Of a DNA stretch of 64,000 bases, positions 22,859 to 36,260 are shown piece by piece (the stretch's first letter is position 1; every line of letters starts with the position of its first letter). The notes beneath the pieces are model-generated. The model was not told where the DNA came from. It saw nothing but the letters and a program-made list of their open reading frames with translations, and made no database searches. A program made the translations under genes and the position numbers. The DNA comes from Paracyclopina nana. Its lineage: Eukaryota > Arthropoda > Copepoda > Cyclopoida > Cyclopettidae. The stretch spans positions 4,340,001 to 4,404,000 of the forward strand of contig JAGUCH010000001.1 in the NCBI GenBank assembly GCA_019096065.1. Reading direction: 5' to 3'.

Positions 22859-25800
22859 TCAAAATAAATTCCTGCACAAGGGACACGTTGAATTTTGGCT
22901 TGTTGAAAACCATTTGTAGAGGCATGCTGAATGAAACTTCTTCTTGCACGTGGGACACGCCACTTTGGGCATCTGATATGTTGATCCGTGCAGTATGAAA
23001 AAGCAGATGTAACATTCTTCGACGCCTTCGAAGCGTTTGTCAACATTCTTCTTCCATGCCGTGAGGGCTTCCACCAGGGAGCCATTTTGATGCTGAAATG
23101 ATAATGAGTGCAACATGACGCAATATACCCAAGTTTCACTATTGACCGCAGAAGCTCTGAACATTGACATGGTCGTAACCAAAGCTGTATCTAATTATGC
23201 TTCTTAAGTTTTCAGCTCGAAACGTAATGACGTCTACACTTAGAGAGCACTTCCAATCTGGGAATATATACCATGGCACATTTTTAGGCCAGAAGTACAG
23301 TGAAACAAAGTTAAGCACAAAGAACAAATGGTACCTGGAGAAACGTGGTCAATTGAAGCATCCAAGTCCTCCACTGGGCAGCGGTAACGCCAACTCTTTT
23401 TCCACTATCAACATTGACAGGTCCCAAGGGAAAATTACTCGGGAGTTGCACTACAAGCTCCATGCTTCCTTCGTCTATTGTATATATGGCAACCACTTCG
23501 CGGACAGAAGCACGCACTTTGATCTGAAACCAGAGCCAAGTATACAGCAGGACGTTTGAGGTGTGCATGCAAAAAGCCTCCTGGCTGGCGGCGGAAATCC
23601 CCTCAAAGTGATTGGCAAAATGCATTGCACTTTTTGTGCTCTTGCACGCACTTATAATGAATATAAATCAAAATTGACTTGGGGTAATGCAGTTTGACGA
23701 TAACACTAAATTAAAAACTCTTATGGCTTACTGTCATGTTGTCAAAAGAGGATTTCGACTGTTGCACCCGCTTCACCTCATCAGACCACAACGTCGGGGT
23801 CACATAAGTACACGTGAACTTTTCCACCACATTTGCAATTTTGTTTTCAGCCAGGTTCCACCACCCACGGACCTAAATGAAGAAAATCGACAGAATGAGC
23901 TGTGGTAAACAGATGCAAGAGATGGATTTACTAGAGCTGGGAGATGCTTGAGCAAGCTGTGATAAACACTGCACGCGAGCTGATGCATTTCCTGGCCGTT
24001 CATCAAAATGGTGTCATCTTCTAGCAGACAATTGAGCTTTGGCAGCTCACCAAAACCAATTGCTGTTGAGCCTGTATCCTTGGGATCCAGAGGAGTCTGA
24101 AACAAATTGGATTCCATTACATAATGGCAGGCACGATTTAGCAGCAAGCTATGCGAAGTACAATATCGGAGAAAAGCCATCCAAAAGAAGGCTCAGAATT
24201 GCCTGAATACCGCTTGCCTTCAGAACTGAATGATTTGAAGGAAAATAAATATGAATTTAGCAGCCCAGCAAGTTTGTCATCATTTCTGATTTATGCTTTT
24301 TGCTTTCATTTAAAAAGAGCTTTTAAAGAGCACGCTTCTCTCGGGATTTGCAACTAGACCAGACTGAAATCTGTATTCAGACTAGGTAGCAAAACATGCT
24401 TTTCCTCATACTGAGTAAAGAAGGTTCAAATTTTGCGATTGCACAACCAACCACACAAAAAAGGCTTGGATGCAAAAATTCCCATTTGCAAACGTAGGTG
24501 AAAAACCCATTTCCAGCGAAGAGTGTTACAGCATGTTGTTTCTCACCTTCATGGTCATAATGTGGAAGAGCGTTTCCATCAGTGTTTTGAGATAATTGTT
24601 TTTCCTCAAATAAGCCGAGTACTTCGGCCTCAATTCCGCTGATGCTTTGGACATCAAGGACAGTGCCAATTTCCACGTAAGTAAGTAGGCTGTTGTAGCA
24701 GTGTACGCCGCACTCGGCACTGGGAAATGGGCTGGCAAAGGCTCGCCGAAAGCCGTAAGATCTGCCAGCTTAAAAAGGCCCTCAAGGACTGGCTCGTTTT
24801 TCGAAATTATTTCATCAAGTCTGCGAGGAAGCTCACATTCATCATCTTCTGAGGTCGCCAAAGAGGTGGACACTGAGGATTCTAATCTGGATTCTTCTGC
24901 TTTCAAGACCTCGGGCATAATCCTGCAAAATGGGAGCATTAAATAGGGACCAAAAACTTTTTCATATAGGGGACATGATGATAGTGCGAGCTTAAAAGAA
25001 TTTCTAACTATCTTTTGTCTGCACTAGAATCAGGCTGAAGGAATCAACGGAGTACATTTTTTCCCAAAATCTTTGTTGGAGAAGTTTTGATCAGCCAACT
25101 CTGAACGTCATTTTCAAAAAGACCGCTTCATTTCCCACATTTTGAAGGAAACTTTGGCATTTCGCAGCAACACAAAAGTTGGGCTGCTGGTGCTTTTGGC
25201 AGAAACAGAGGCGAAAGTTCCCAACCAGAATTTTAGTTACCGATTCGGGCCTGAATAGTTCCCGAATTGGCAAAATGAGCTTTTCGGGAGCTTTTCATTG
25301 ATGAAAACTTCTCGAGTGCTTGGGAACAAATCAGGAACTTTAAGCTCAATAACTTTTCAACAATTTCTCAGTGTGAAAAGCTATTGACTGCTCGGTAACT
25401 ATTCAATAGGTTTAGCTCAGTAACTTTTCAATAATGAATATGACTTGACTATTCAAGAACTATTCAGAAACTTTGATTTCAGCAACTTTTCAACAATGAA
25501 TACTTCTTGACTATTCAAGAACTATTCAGTAATGTTCAATTCAACAACTTTTCAATAATGAATACTTTTTGATAATTCAAGAACTATTCAAGAACTTTCA
25601 ATCATCAACTTTTCAACAATAAATTATGCTTAATTTTTCAAGAACTATTCAGTAATGTTCATTTCAGCAACTTTTCAGCAACAAAAGCTTCTTGACAATT
25701 CAAGAACTATGCAAGAGATTATGTTCAGTAGCTTTTCAATAATGAATGAAACTTGAATATTCAATTACAATTCAGGAGTGTTCATGTCAATAACTTTTCA

Positions 25801-28800
25801 AGAATGATTTCAGTTCAAGTTCAAAAACTATTCAGTGACAACTGGACTTAAAAGACATTTCCAAGTACTCTAAAAATTAAAGCTAGCTCCATCTAGAGTA
25901 TGTTCTGCACAATATTATAGCTAAAAAAAGCCCAAATCAGAGTGGGACATCTGTGGTCTAGAGGCAAGGCGCTGGATTCCAAATCTGAGGGTCATGGGTT
26001 CGAATCCACCATGGGTAAACTTTCTTTCTAGCTTTTCTAACTTTCTTTCTTTCACTTAAAATCCATCATAGAAAGAGAAAGCTTAATCAAAAAGCTAGAA
26101 AGCTCCCCAAAAAATTAATTTTTGACAGGTCCTTGAATATAACTGAAATCAAGTCCTTGAATATTAACTGAAATCAATTCCTGAAAAGTTCCTGAAAAGT
26201 TCCTGAATATTCTGCTGAAAGTGGCCAAGCATATGAAATAATCAGGAAGTAATCAACATTGAATTTCAGTTACTTTTCATGAGAAAATCAATTTCTCAGC
26301 AATGAATTCCGTCACGGATTAAACCCCTATTCGCGAAGTATTCAAGATCAAATTTGATATCAAAATGGTCCCGAATATTAACCGATAATTTCGGCAAAAT
26401 TCTGGTTGGGTTGGCATCAGCTCTGCTACATCAAAGAGCAGAATTTCTCACCTTTTGAGGAGGAAAAAAGCCGTTATCTGAGTGGACCTGCTCTCACTGG
26501 AAATGAGCGGACCCAAATGGTTTAACAGAGTCACCAAATGGTTTGGCAATGTGGCTTCTATGGCATCAACATCCGTGGCAAAAAACTTGGGTGGCAGCTC
26601 GTGATCAATGAGCTGCTCGTCGGGGATGACCCGCAAAACTTCGCCTATAGAGTAGCAAATTGACTCACATTTCTCATTCTTTAATATAAACGCTTACCTA
26701 GAGAGCTCAGCAAACTTTCCTCGTCTTCCACTCCTGAACTGCCAGGGGCCAAGTCAACGAAGAGGCTGAGGAATGACGGAAAAATGGACTGCGCGAAGAA
26801 TTCATGCCATTCTTCAACCACCTTCGGTTTGCTGCTCTCCTCTCCAACTTTTTCCAGGGAGGCAATGTGATTTGACAAAGAGGCCACCAAGTGTGAAATC
26901 GATTGCGCTAACTTTGTCAGCTATAAGAAGACAAAAGGTAATCATTGCGATTGCTCGCATAAAAAACATGCGAAAAGAACAAAGGCCGTATTGTCAGCCT
27001 TAAGGAAGAAGACACTCTTCGAAACGTAACTTTGAACGGGTAGGGCTGCTTCAATGCAGAACGGTAGGCTACCTGTCTCTCAAACACATTTTTTCATATT
27101 GCCACGGCAGCAAAATCGTGAAAAATGGCTAGAATAGATGTCAGGAGAAAAAAGCTTTTTCCATACCTTGATATTTCCATGTTTGAGGCTCTCTTTTGAT
27201 TCCTGCAAGGTCTGTGTCCAAGAAGTGGCTGAGCAGAGGAGCAGGTCTGTTTCCTTCTCATTGTTGACGCCATTAGGAAATTCGGATAAGAAGTTGGATA
27301 ACTCGGCCATTGCATCAGCAAAAATGGACGCCTGCATCACTTCCGACCAGGATTTCTCCGTAGCATCGCTGAAAACGAGCGAAATTCTTGTATGATATGC
27401 GATTACCATTTTAAAAGTGGATTGAGAAGTGCACTTCAACGTACCACTCGAACAAAAATTGATTCTCGTGCTCTCTCTTCCAATCATCGATTTGGCTCAA
27501 AATGCGTCGCGCGTGGCCATGAATGCTCGATGGAAATTTCTTGGCTATCGAATTCCAAAGGGCGAGAGTGAGAAGCAAGCTGGGTTTCTCCTTGGTAAAG
27601 TCTGCGAAAATGATGTTTTCGGCCATTTTCTGGCAATAACTTTGAACCCAAGCTGCACTTTCCTCACTTTTGTCTAAGGAACAAACAAGGGACTGGAAGA
27701 GGCTTGCATTAGAACTTGAGTACCATGTGAGATTTTTAGATACATACTTGAAGCACATGCAGTGTGGGCTCATCCTTAACAAGAAAATGTCGTTCCTCGA
27801 GCCTGGGGTCATAAAGTGCGGATATAAGGCTTTCCAATCGGTCCTGGGGCAACCTGAACATATAACAAGAGTATATAGTACTTTAAGCTTGTTACTCGAA
27901 AATTCAGTTATGGGGTTTGAAAGCTACGTTGCTTCTAATAATGACAAACGAGGCTAGGGGGATACAGCCAAGAGGATTTGTGCCACGAAATTGCAGTCTG
28001 AATTCCCCACGAGGCTGGCATAAGATTTTTCTGACTATGCCGCACGAGGAGATTGTACTTTCCCCAGAACCTAATTTGAATCACAAAAGACTTGGTACAT
28101 ACTATAGGTTGAGGCCTCATTTAGGCTTTTATCAAGATGTTACGAAACTGGCTTCTAGGAGTATCGCATTAAGGTAGCACACTGCCGTCGGAATAATGGC
28201 CGGAAACGTGACAAAGTGTACCCAATAACAGAAACACAAGAAAGAATAAAGTTAAAGTATCACCTTAGGAAATTCAACGCGAAAGCCCAAAGGTGTCCAT
28301 AGATTAGAGCGTGTTCTTGTAGAAAGTCCACAACTTGTTGCTTCAGTTTGTACGGCAACTTGTTTGCGAGTAACGATGCCAGCCTATTTTTTCCAAGCAG
28401 CTCAGCCTTTTTGGAGCACACTGGTCCCTCGGTAATCACGAGAAAATCATGGCCGAGAGATGATACGTAAGCTTGAGCAAACGTTGATACGAATCTCACG
28501 TCCAAGCACTCTAGATTAGCATATTCTTGTTCCATTTCGTAAGAAAGCTGGAAGGAGCAAAAAAAAAGTTGCACGTTGATTTTACGCCACTTGCATAGAC
28601 AATGAATGAGAAAACTACCTTGGTGAAAAAGTCAACCTTCTTCTCGCTCCACAATACAGGAAATTGGCTGTTTTCATCAATGCAGCAGAGCGATGGTTCA
28701 ATTTGAGAGTTTACGAGGCGAAGAGCATGCTTTGAAATTTGCATCGACTCGACTTCTTCGTGGTTGCTTGTTTGCACACAGTCAGTCAACAATTGTTGCC

Positions 28801-31800
28801 AATTTTCGGAGGTGGGAAAGACTTTGATCAATTTGGATACGATTCGCACCATTTTGTCTGAATCACCATTTCCCTCCACTTTGTCTCTTATTTTCACTGT
28901 TGCTTTCTCCTGGGCAAACTTGAGTGCTGCACCGGACAGGGCAGCATACTTGTCAACACTTGACAGAGCCGTATACCAAGCCATATCCAGTTCTGAAAGA
29001 GACGAGAGAGGCTCACCAATAAGCCAATAATGTTCAACACCACAAGTGTGTGGCACAAGATTTTTATAGTATGCTGTAAAAAGCTTTTTTCGCAGATAAA
29101 ATAGGTTTTTTCCCTCTCTCGCGAGCTCACCTCCGGTGTAGTTTTCCAGGCATTTGTTGAACAGTGCTTCAGCCAAATACTGAGCTTGGGGGATACGCCA
29201 GACACTGGCACAAGCATCTTGAGACAAGACCTGCACCAACTCGACTGCAAATGAGGATCTTGAGTTGTCACACATTTTTGCACCCTCCAGGCCTTCTATT
29301 ACAGAATCCAATATCTGAGCGACCTTCTCCTCTGGCATCAGGGAAGCTGCAGGCAGAAGTATTAATAATCAGAAATGCACTAATGAATGCAAACAATATG
29401 ACTCTTGATGCCCATAGGCCATTATTATGTGTACGAGCAAAGATGAAAAGAGAATTGTAGTGACACAGATCAAGCAAGAATGAAGCACGGACACAAACCA
29501 GAGACTGAGTGCAGCCCTCCTCCACAGGAACATTTCTCAAAATTTGATTTAGTTTGAAAGCCCACTTTTGCTCTCGCTTCGCTAAGCGCGGTGATTTCCC
29601 AAGCCCAATGGATCTCCCAGAGAAAAATATTTGAAGAGGCCTAATCTTTTGGTTGAGCTTATGCTCAAGGAATGCTTCGCTAAGATAAATAAATTACCAA
29701 ACTTCATGGACGTGAGCAAAAGCCTTGTTCCCTTTTCTGTCAGATCAGGTTGGCGCAAAGTTTGCAGCAACTTTTGCGTGAAAGTCTCGCTAGAAATGAG
29801 GTTTTTGATGCTGTCCGAGTCTTCATCATTCTTGCCACTCTCCAGAATGAATCCGCTAACGAAGGCCAACACCCAGTCAGGATTGCTGAGCTGTGTCACT
29901 TTGTCATAAAACTTGGTCTTCTCCGTCCTGGTGTGATTCAAAAGGTTGACACAAAGGCTCACGTGGAGCTCCATGTTCGCAGCTTGAAATTGTAGCACTT
30001 GAGGCCCAATTAGGGCCATTAAGGCTTCAAGGCCGCCCTTCACAAGGTCATCGTCGCCGCTGCAGCCAGGACAAAAGGACTGCAAACATGAAATTGCAAA
30101 GCAGTAGCCGTTTTCCATTCTTGGCCCATTATTTGACGTGGCATGCAACACAAAGTCCAGAGACTTTTGCACACACGAGGCCAATAGCGGGCTCAGCCGT
30201 TTTTTGTGCCTCAAATCGTTCAATGGCTGGAAATGTGGTACATTAGCCAGCTGGCCAATAGCGGATTTCTGCGGTAGTAGCCCAAACTTGACGTTTTTGC
30301 TGCCAGTCGATTTGGCCTCAGCAGCAGAGGCAATTAAATTGCCATTCGAGGCCACGGCATAAAGGAACAGGAAATGTCTTGGGGTGAACTGTTCGGCTTG
30401 CCATTGTGCGGATTCCTGCATCATGGCTGCAATTTTATTCCAAATGGCGTCGTACACTTTTGGCACCGATGCCTCCAGGCAAGATATGGCCTTTCCAAAT
30501 TCGGAGAAGACGCTCTCGCACTCTCTCCCATGGTGATGTTCTTTGTTTGCAAGCAAATCTTCAATCCATTGAAAAATCTGATGAGCAAAGACGCTCTTGC
30601 AATAATTGTATATTTTGGAAAGTTCTTCTACTCACGTTACTCAAAATTGCCTCCTCGTTTGTCCCGCTCTTCAGACCGTAAATGGAAACCTCGAAAAATG
30701 CGGCCACGCACGCAGCTCCGCCGCTTTGGCAGGAGGCATTTTGGTAATGGTGACCCTTTGCTGAGCCTTGGATGACGAAGGTTTTCATTCCCGAGCGAAT
30801 GGCAGGCAGCAAATCACCCAGATAGGCCGAGGAGTCTATATCACTTAGGGGGACTTTGTGTAGCAACGGCAAAAGCCTGGGATAAATTCCGGCCAAGGTG
30901 TGACTTTCTGAGCGCAAAAGTTTGCTAACTTTCGGTAACACTGCAGTCTTAACCTCTATATGTCGATGCCATTCCTGCAAAAAAGGGTCCGTGGAAGTTT
31001 GTGCGCGAAAAAAGCAGCTTGAGAATTAGTTAGCAGGTTCTCATCAAAAATCCATTAGCCTTCATTTGCTTGTTGAACTAATTTTCATGCTATGTTGGTA
31101 AGCGAAAAAAAAATGTACGCTAACAAGGTGTGTGCACTGCCTAAAGCCACTTTCAGCACTCGTATGCTTCTTTGATGATTCAAAAAAGCTGCTTTTACCT
31201 CGTAGCTCATAATCAGTTGCAAGGCGGAATCCCACAATTTAGGGCTGATTGTCGGCTCCATCTCATCCAATTTCCCCATTATGTTACAAACGAGTTTTTC
31301 CACTTGCTTTTCTAGCACAATATCCAATTTGATGAAAGCCGGCAAAACCTTGCTCAGTGATCCAGCCACACAGTACCAGGCTTGTTTCACCTGAATAACA
31401 CAACGTTGAAAGCATCCTAGTAATTTTAAGCAAGAATCTTACCAAAACATTTTGATGGTGAGCCAGCTTCCAAAATTTGGAATTGCTAATGAGCTTGAAA
31501 TGCAGCTCTTGGGCTTTTTGAGCAATTTTCAGTTGTTTGTCCTCGCTTTCCAACAAGGAAATCTGGTCTAGAATTCCTCCGTAGCCAATTAGGGAAACGC
31601 ACTGAACCCTTACAAATTTCTCCTCCATGTCTTCTTTGCTGGTGGTCCTACGTAGGTATTTAAGTTTGAGCTTAGCAACTTTCTCATTTAAAGTTTTCCG
31701 TACTTAGGATCACTCAGCGTTGAAGGCGTGTGTTGCAGTAAATTTTCCGTTATGGCCGAGACTATCTCAGCCTGGCAAAAAAGGATGGCGTCCCTCAGTT

Positions 31801-34559
31801 TGGTTTCGTCCCCATTAAATGCCTTTAAAAAGGCTTTTAGTGCTAATGAGCTTGCAGGAAGGTGAGGATCCGAGCAGCTCAAGTGCCAGGATGGAACCAA
31901 AGATTTCAAGTAGGGAGCCAAGTCTCGACCAACTCGTGATACAACTAGAAAATAATGTATTGTTGGTTGCTGGGTACAAAAAGCTTTTTAGTATACGAAT
32001 ATGCATCTGTTTGAGACAAATGATTGCCCAAGATTACTTTTTCATAAATTTCCGTAATGTAGTCTCTGTGACTGAAGCCAACCTCATCAGTTTCAAACAG
32101 ATAATTTTAAATTACCCGAAACATTGATCTATAGTATAAGATATAAAGTTAAGAAAATTGGACGCAGTGTTATGAAAGGAGTCCCATTATTTCACCAATC
32201 ACTTGACTTCTAGAAAAAAAATTCACTTAAAAATTATGATTAAAATTGTCAGCTAATGGCCTTCCAAAGCTAGGTTTGTAGCCAGGATGGAGGATCATGG
32301 TCATGCAAGCCTTTTGGTTTGACCATTATAAAGCTACTGAAAATAGCTTTCTTTTTTAAGATTAATTCGCATTCAGTTTACAGCAAAACTACGATACATC
32401 TACAGCACACAACCTCTGCAGGGCATAATGCTTTCAGAGCAGTTTTCTTAATCTGGTAGCCTTGCTAAATTCAAAACTGTACGCTCATCATATCATGAAG
32501 CACAATTTTGCTACACCAACAAAAAAAAACCAGTACTTACCAACCAAGTGAGCTTTTTGGCTGGCTTCTCGCACTCGCCTATCCAAATCTAAGGAAAGCC
32601 TTGAATACAATCTTGGCCAGTAAGGAAGCACAAGGTGCATTCCCTCCACGGAAACTTTACACTCGGTTTCACCGTTCTCACCGGAACAGAGGTCACAAAA
32701 CTCTTGCAAAGCCTAGGGAAAGAAGCAAATTCGATTTAGATGAGTTTTTTCCTTGCTTTGCGGTGACAATATTGAGGCCTTGGGCTGCAGCACTAGCTTT
32801 ATGGCAAATGAAAAAAGACTCAGCAATTTAAGCTTCTTTGAGGCTACTTCAGAAAATTGTTCTTGACATTTTCAATAATTAGATCTTGAAAAGGCTCCGC
32901 CTTGATCAACATGAACAAAAAAGAAGGAGTGATGACCAATTATCATGAATGAAGAAACTTCAAGTTGGACAACCAAAATGCTAGGAAAAAAGAGAGCAGT
33001 CATAATATTATGTCCTTAGGCCTTCATCAATAAAACAGAGAAAAGGCGTGACACGAATTACAAATGGCACCAAATTAGCTGCCATAAAATGCACATTTCA
33101 TTAATTAAATGCGTTTGTAAGAGTTATGCCAATTAACAAAAGATTTTGGTGATTTTTCAGCGCTAATGACCATGAAAAGCAAAAATGCCGCTTAATTTCA
33201 AATTTCCTGTCCAGCAGTCGGATTAAGTGTTCTAAAAGGAAGCGAGTAGAGTTAAAAAGAAATCTTGATTAACTTAAAAATTATTTCGGAATGCTAAATT
33301 GTTCGATGAGAGCCCTCCAATCTAATTTAATTATTATATCTGCAACGAAGCACAATACAAGCTATGTAATTGTGCCTTCTACCGGCGAAACGAACCTATT
33401 AAGATTCTTCCAAATTCATATTTCAGGTCTAAGTCCTATCAAGAGGGAACACAAATCCTGGCTTGATTGATGAGATGACTAAAAAAGAGAAATTTGATTC
33501 TAATTCTTAGTCTTCAAGGATCATGCCAAGTTAGGATCACGAGCTTTTTGGATTTCGCTGCATGCTATATAGATAAACTTCCGTTAGTTAACTATTGCCT
33601 TTTAAGCAAATAAAAACAACTTGATTAGAGGCTTTTAACCTTATGACAAGTTCCTACAAGCATTTGATGTTAAAGGGTACTTTTTAGTTTTACTTGACAC
33701 CATTAACGTGACAAAATCAGAAAACTTGGCTTTAAACTCAGAAAGCTGAACTAAAGATCAGAAAGGAATCAGTAGTTAAGGCAATTCCTTTCTGAAGTCG
33801 CTGTGCTATGTTCAATAAGGTCTATAGAGAGAACCAAAACCCTTGGGCAGCAAAAAAATTAATTAAGTTTCTCCTAATGGCTCAAATTTTTCGGGAAAAT
33901 CCAAGGTTTTCAAAATTGAAGGTTTTCCAAACGTGGTCAGGCATTTTAGCTTAAAATATGAAATATAGCACAAATAGGATAATAGATCAGAAAAAAACCA
34001 GGCTTAGAGCTGTATTTTGAAGGGTGAAGCCTGCCTTCACAATTTACTTTGCGCGTTGTTTTCTGCCATCAAGTAGCTGAACATAAGATGACGCGAACGT
34101 AACTGCCTTAATTAAAGGCATACTTTAAAGCATACCAAATTACCAGAGATAATGATCAAAACACTCTAGCGACTGCTGCTAATTTTCAAATATTCAAAGA
34201 ATTGCATAATCATGAACTCTCACTTTAATTGAGCTTTGGCGTGAATTGCATAATCATGAACTCTTACTTTCAGCTTTGTCGTGGAGTCTTTTTTGGACAG
34301 CTTCTTCAAGGCCATTTTCAGCTCATCTGGAATGAGGTTTTCTTCCTCTGCGGTCAGAGGGGTCAGTCCAAATATGTTTGATGTGATGTCCACTTGCTTC
34401 ATCAAGGCACTCGTTGAAGAGACATTTGTCAACAGTTCCGCAGACCTGGCGCTGCTCGAGGGCTGAGGCGAAAAAAAAAGTTTCCAAAATATCCAGAAAT
34501 GTTCCTTTAACACTCACCTTAACATTGCCTTTTGTCCTTTGCGCGTCCTTTTTCCCCAT
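22859..34559 (-). CDS. LTN1: Listerin, E3 ubiquitin ligase of ribosome quality control, 21 exons
   Basis: Exons: 34518-34559, 34268-34462, 32541-32712, 31704-31944, 31443-31647, 31199-31390, 30636-30974, 29698-30577, 29435-29581, 28619-29346, 28264-28547, 27748-27853, 27445-27692, 27167-27368, 26698-26920, 26452-26644, 24547-24922, 23932-24096, 23732-23872, 23335-23523, 22859-23092. They give 1833 aa, close to the family length (about 1770-1810). Known role: ubiquitinates nascent chains stalled on 60S subunits. Seen: [14 protein letters not shown] start, [33 protein letters not shown] and [15 protein letters not shown] (N-terminal domain). A long helical HEAT-like body follows, then the RWD region ([20 protein letters not shown]) and the C-terminal RING ([32 protein letters not shown]). 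The ends are certain. Exon 9 and some mid-body acceptors are the least certain. Introns 2 (1.56 kb) and 16 (1.5 kb) are the largest. Confidence 0.95.
25290..25850. repeat. Degenerate ~62-bp tandem repeat in LTN1 intron 16
   Basis: Units of about 62 bp recur with substitutions. A recurring core is ATTCAAGAACTATTCAG, followed 20-25 bp later by CAACTTTTCAACAATGAATA. The core starts at about 25451, 25513 and 25575, with older copies on both sides. Related motifs reappear at about 26120-26280. Confidence 0.7.
25944..26016 (+). repeat. tRNA-like SINE head inside LTN1 intron 16
   Basis: Seen: an A-box-like TGGTCTAGAGG (from 25954) and a perfect B-box GGTTCGAATCC (25997-26007), about 32 bp apart, with an anticodon-like loop TTCCAAA. 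The T and anticodon stems do not pair well and no 7-bp acceptor stem is present, so it is not a working tRNA. The arrangement fits the promoter head of a tRNA-derived SINE. The T-rich sequence after it (CTTTCTTTC) could be the degenerate body or tail. Confidence 0.6.
34199..34286. repeat. 44-bp tandem duplication over the LTN1 exon 2 splice donor
   Basis: The unit starting GAATTGCATAATCATGAACT occurs at 34199 and again at 34243. The right copy overlaps the end of LTN1 exon 2 and its donor. The left copy carries a second donor-like GTGAGAG in the intron. Confidence 0.75.
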
Positions 34560-35397
34560 TTTGGCCTTCAGCAAGCTTAGAATAATACAGAAGTTCTGTT
34601 TGTTTTGGTCTACATGTGGCAACAGCTGACGTGGAAAAAAGGCGCGAAATTCAAACTAGCTGCTTTGGAGATGATGTAGTGCGTACTGCAAATAAAAAGA
34701 CTATCGAGTTTCATGTTGAGTTCTATGTCACAATTAGGAAATAAGAATATTTTGCCGAATTAAATGTCCAAGATGCTCTCTGCAAAGCTTGTATGAAATC
34801 GACTTGTCATTGGTAAAGTTTATGGCTTGGAAAGACGTAAAACCGGAACTGCATCAGGCAATGCAATAAGATAAATATATCAGGGTAAAAGGTTTCCTTG
34901 TAATTGGCTTCGCTGTAAGCAACATAGACTGCGTCTTGGTTGTACTAGGGTTCTAGATATTCCTCCGCGACTTCGTTTTACTACGTAATAGGGTGAACCG
35001 TAGAGAAAATCAGCTGTACTCATTTTGTTCAATTCACTACATAGAAATCCCCATGAACTGAACAAAATGGGGTCAGCTGATGCCTCTACGCGTTACCCTA
35101 TAACGTAGTAAAACGAATATCAAGAACACTAGGTTGTACCTAAGAATGTACAATTGTTCCTTTCGTGTAACCATCCTTATTCTCCGTAGCTTTGCTTTTG
35201 ATGAATGTGTTGTCAATAAGTTTGCTCAAAATATTAAGATCATTAAAAAAACCTGACTTTGATCAGAGCAATAGAGGTTCTTCTCCAAGTTTTCTTGCAC
35301 CTAATCCGACATTTGATTAGTTTTTCAAAACGGCACAAAATGTGATCTTTTTATGAGCTTTTCATCTTGTCCTTCCCCTTTGTGTGGAAATGGAGAG
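34560..35397. other. Upstream region of LTN1
   Basis: No supported exon. It contains the LTN1 promoter/5' UTR side and one palindromic MITE (34945-35132), listed separately. Confidence 0.5.
34945..35132. mobile_element. Palindromic MITE, 188 bp
   Basis: Two arms of about 85 bp are inverted copies. The left arm opens CTAGGGTTCTAGATATTC and holds CGTTTTACTACGTAATAGGG; the right arm holds CCCTATAACGTAGTAAAACG and closes GAATATCAAGAACACTAG. Direct GTTGTA copies flank the element (34939-34944 and 35133-35138). One further base could belong to either element or duplication. No coding capacity. Superfamily not assigned. Confidence 0.7.
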
Positions 35398-35657
35398 CAC
35401 TACACGGGTGCCATCATTATGTCCGAAAATTTGCGGTATAGATGTACTTTAATCGAAAAAATTTGCCTAGTTGTTTTTAGTCCGACTCATTTTTGGTGAC
35501 AGGTAGTTTACTATCTCCGACCAAATCTGTGTAGTTGTACTATCTCCGAAAAATCTAGCTGTACTTTCTTCGAAAATATATGCCTAGTTGTATTTACTCC
35601 GAAAACCTACGTTTATACTAAATACCGCACACAAACTCAACGCAACACACACTACTA

Positions 35658-36260
35658 GGCCGTTCTCATATTGCCGGAAAAAGCTAAGCTAAGGTGAAAA
35701 TTGCTATACAGTCTGACCGTTCAAAATTGGACGGTACGGGATTCTAAACTTTTTGTCACATATTCAATATATACAGGACTTTTAAATGATATCGTTGGAA
35801 AGATTGAGCCTTTTTCCATCTTTTTTGTAAAAGTAGAAAAATCAATTGAAAGAGGAATAAACCCGGAAAATTCAATTTTCAGAAGGTAACTCAGAAAATT
35901 GTCACGAAAAAACTGATGCATCATTTATTTTTTGCTGTCACGCGGAATTCTCAATAATATTTTTCATTTTGTCAGAAAACAAAAAAGATGTCCAAAGGTT
36001 CAAGCTTTCCAACGATACCCATTAAGCCTCAAAATTCATGAATTCATAACACAAACTTTTGATTCCCGCACCGTCCAATTTTGAACGGTCAGACGGTATA
36101 AGCTAAGGTAAAAGTAGCTAAGCAAACGCTCAACATTTCAAGCAAAGTAGCTGCTTTTTGTGTATGTTGAGCGAAATAACCGGTTTTCGTTGCATAATTT
36201 TTACCTTAGCTTAGCTAATTTTACCATAGCTTAGCTTTTTCCGGCAATATGAGAACGGCC
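35658..36260. mobile_element. TA-flanked MITE (outer nested copy)
   Basis: Ends are GGCCGTTCTCATATTGCCGG and its exact inverse, each flanked by TA (35656-35657 and 36261-36262). The inverted match continues about 45 bp inward (AAAAAGCTAAGCTAAGGT). The 603-bp span includes another insertion at 35709-36096. TA duplication suggests Tc1/mariner. Confidence 0.75.
35709..36096. mobile_element. TA(TA)-flanked MITE (innermost copy)
   Basis: The left end CAGTCTGACCGTTCAAAATT and right end AATTTTGAACGGTCAGACGG are near-perfect inverted copies, continuing through GGACGGT. TATA lies on both sides. Its 388 bp interrupt the outer MITE. The open frame across its left half (35701-35889) reads through the inverted end and is not considered a gene. 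Confidence 0.75.

Noticed and set aside
25944-26016. Functional tRNA gene (anticodon-like CCA)
   Set aside because: Although the B-box is perfect, the acceptor, anticodon and T stems do not pair, so a SINE or pseudo-tRNA is the better reading.
35701-35889. Small ORFs across the nested MITEs
   Set aside because: They read through inverted terminal repeats on both strands, a by-product of symmetric AT-rich sequence.
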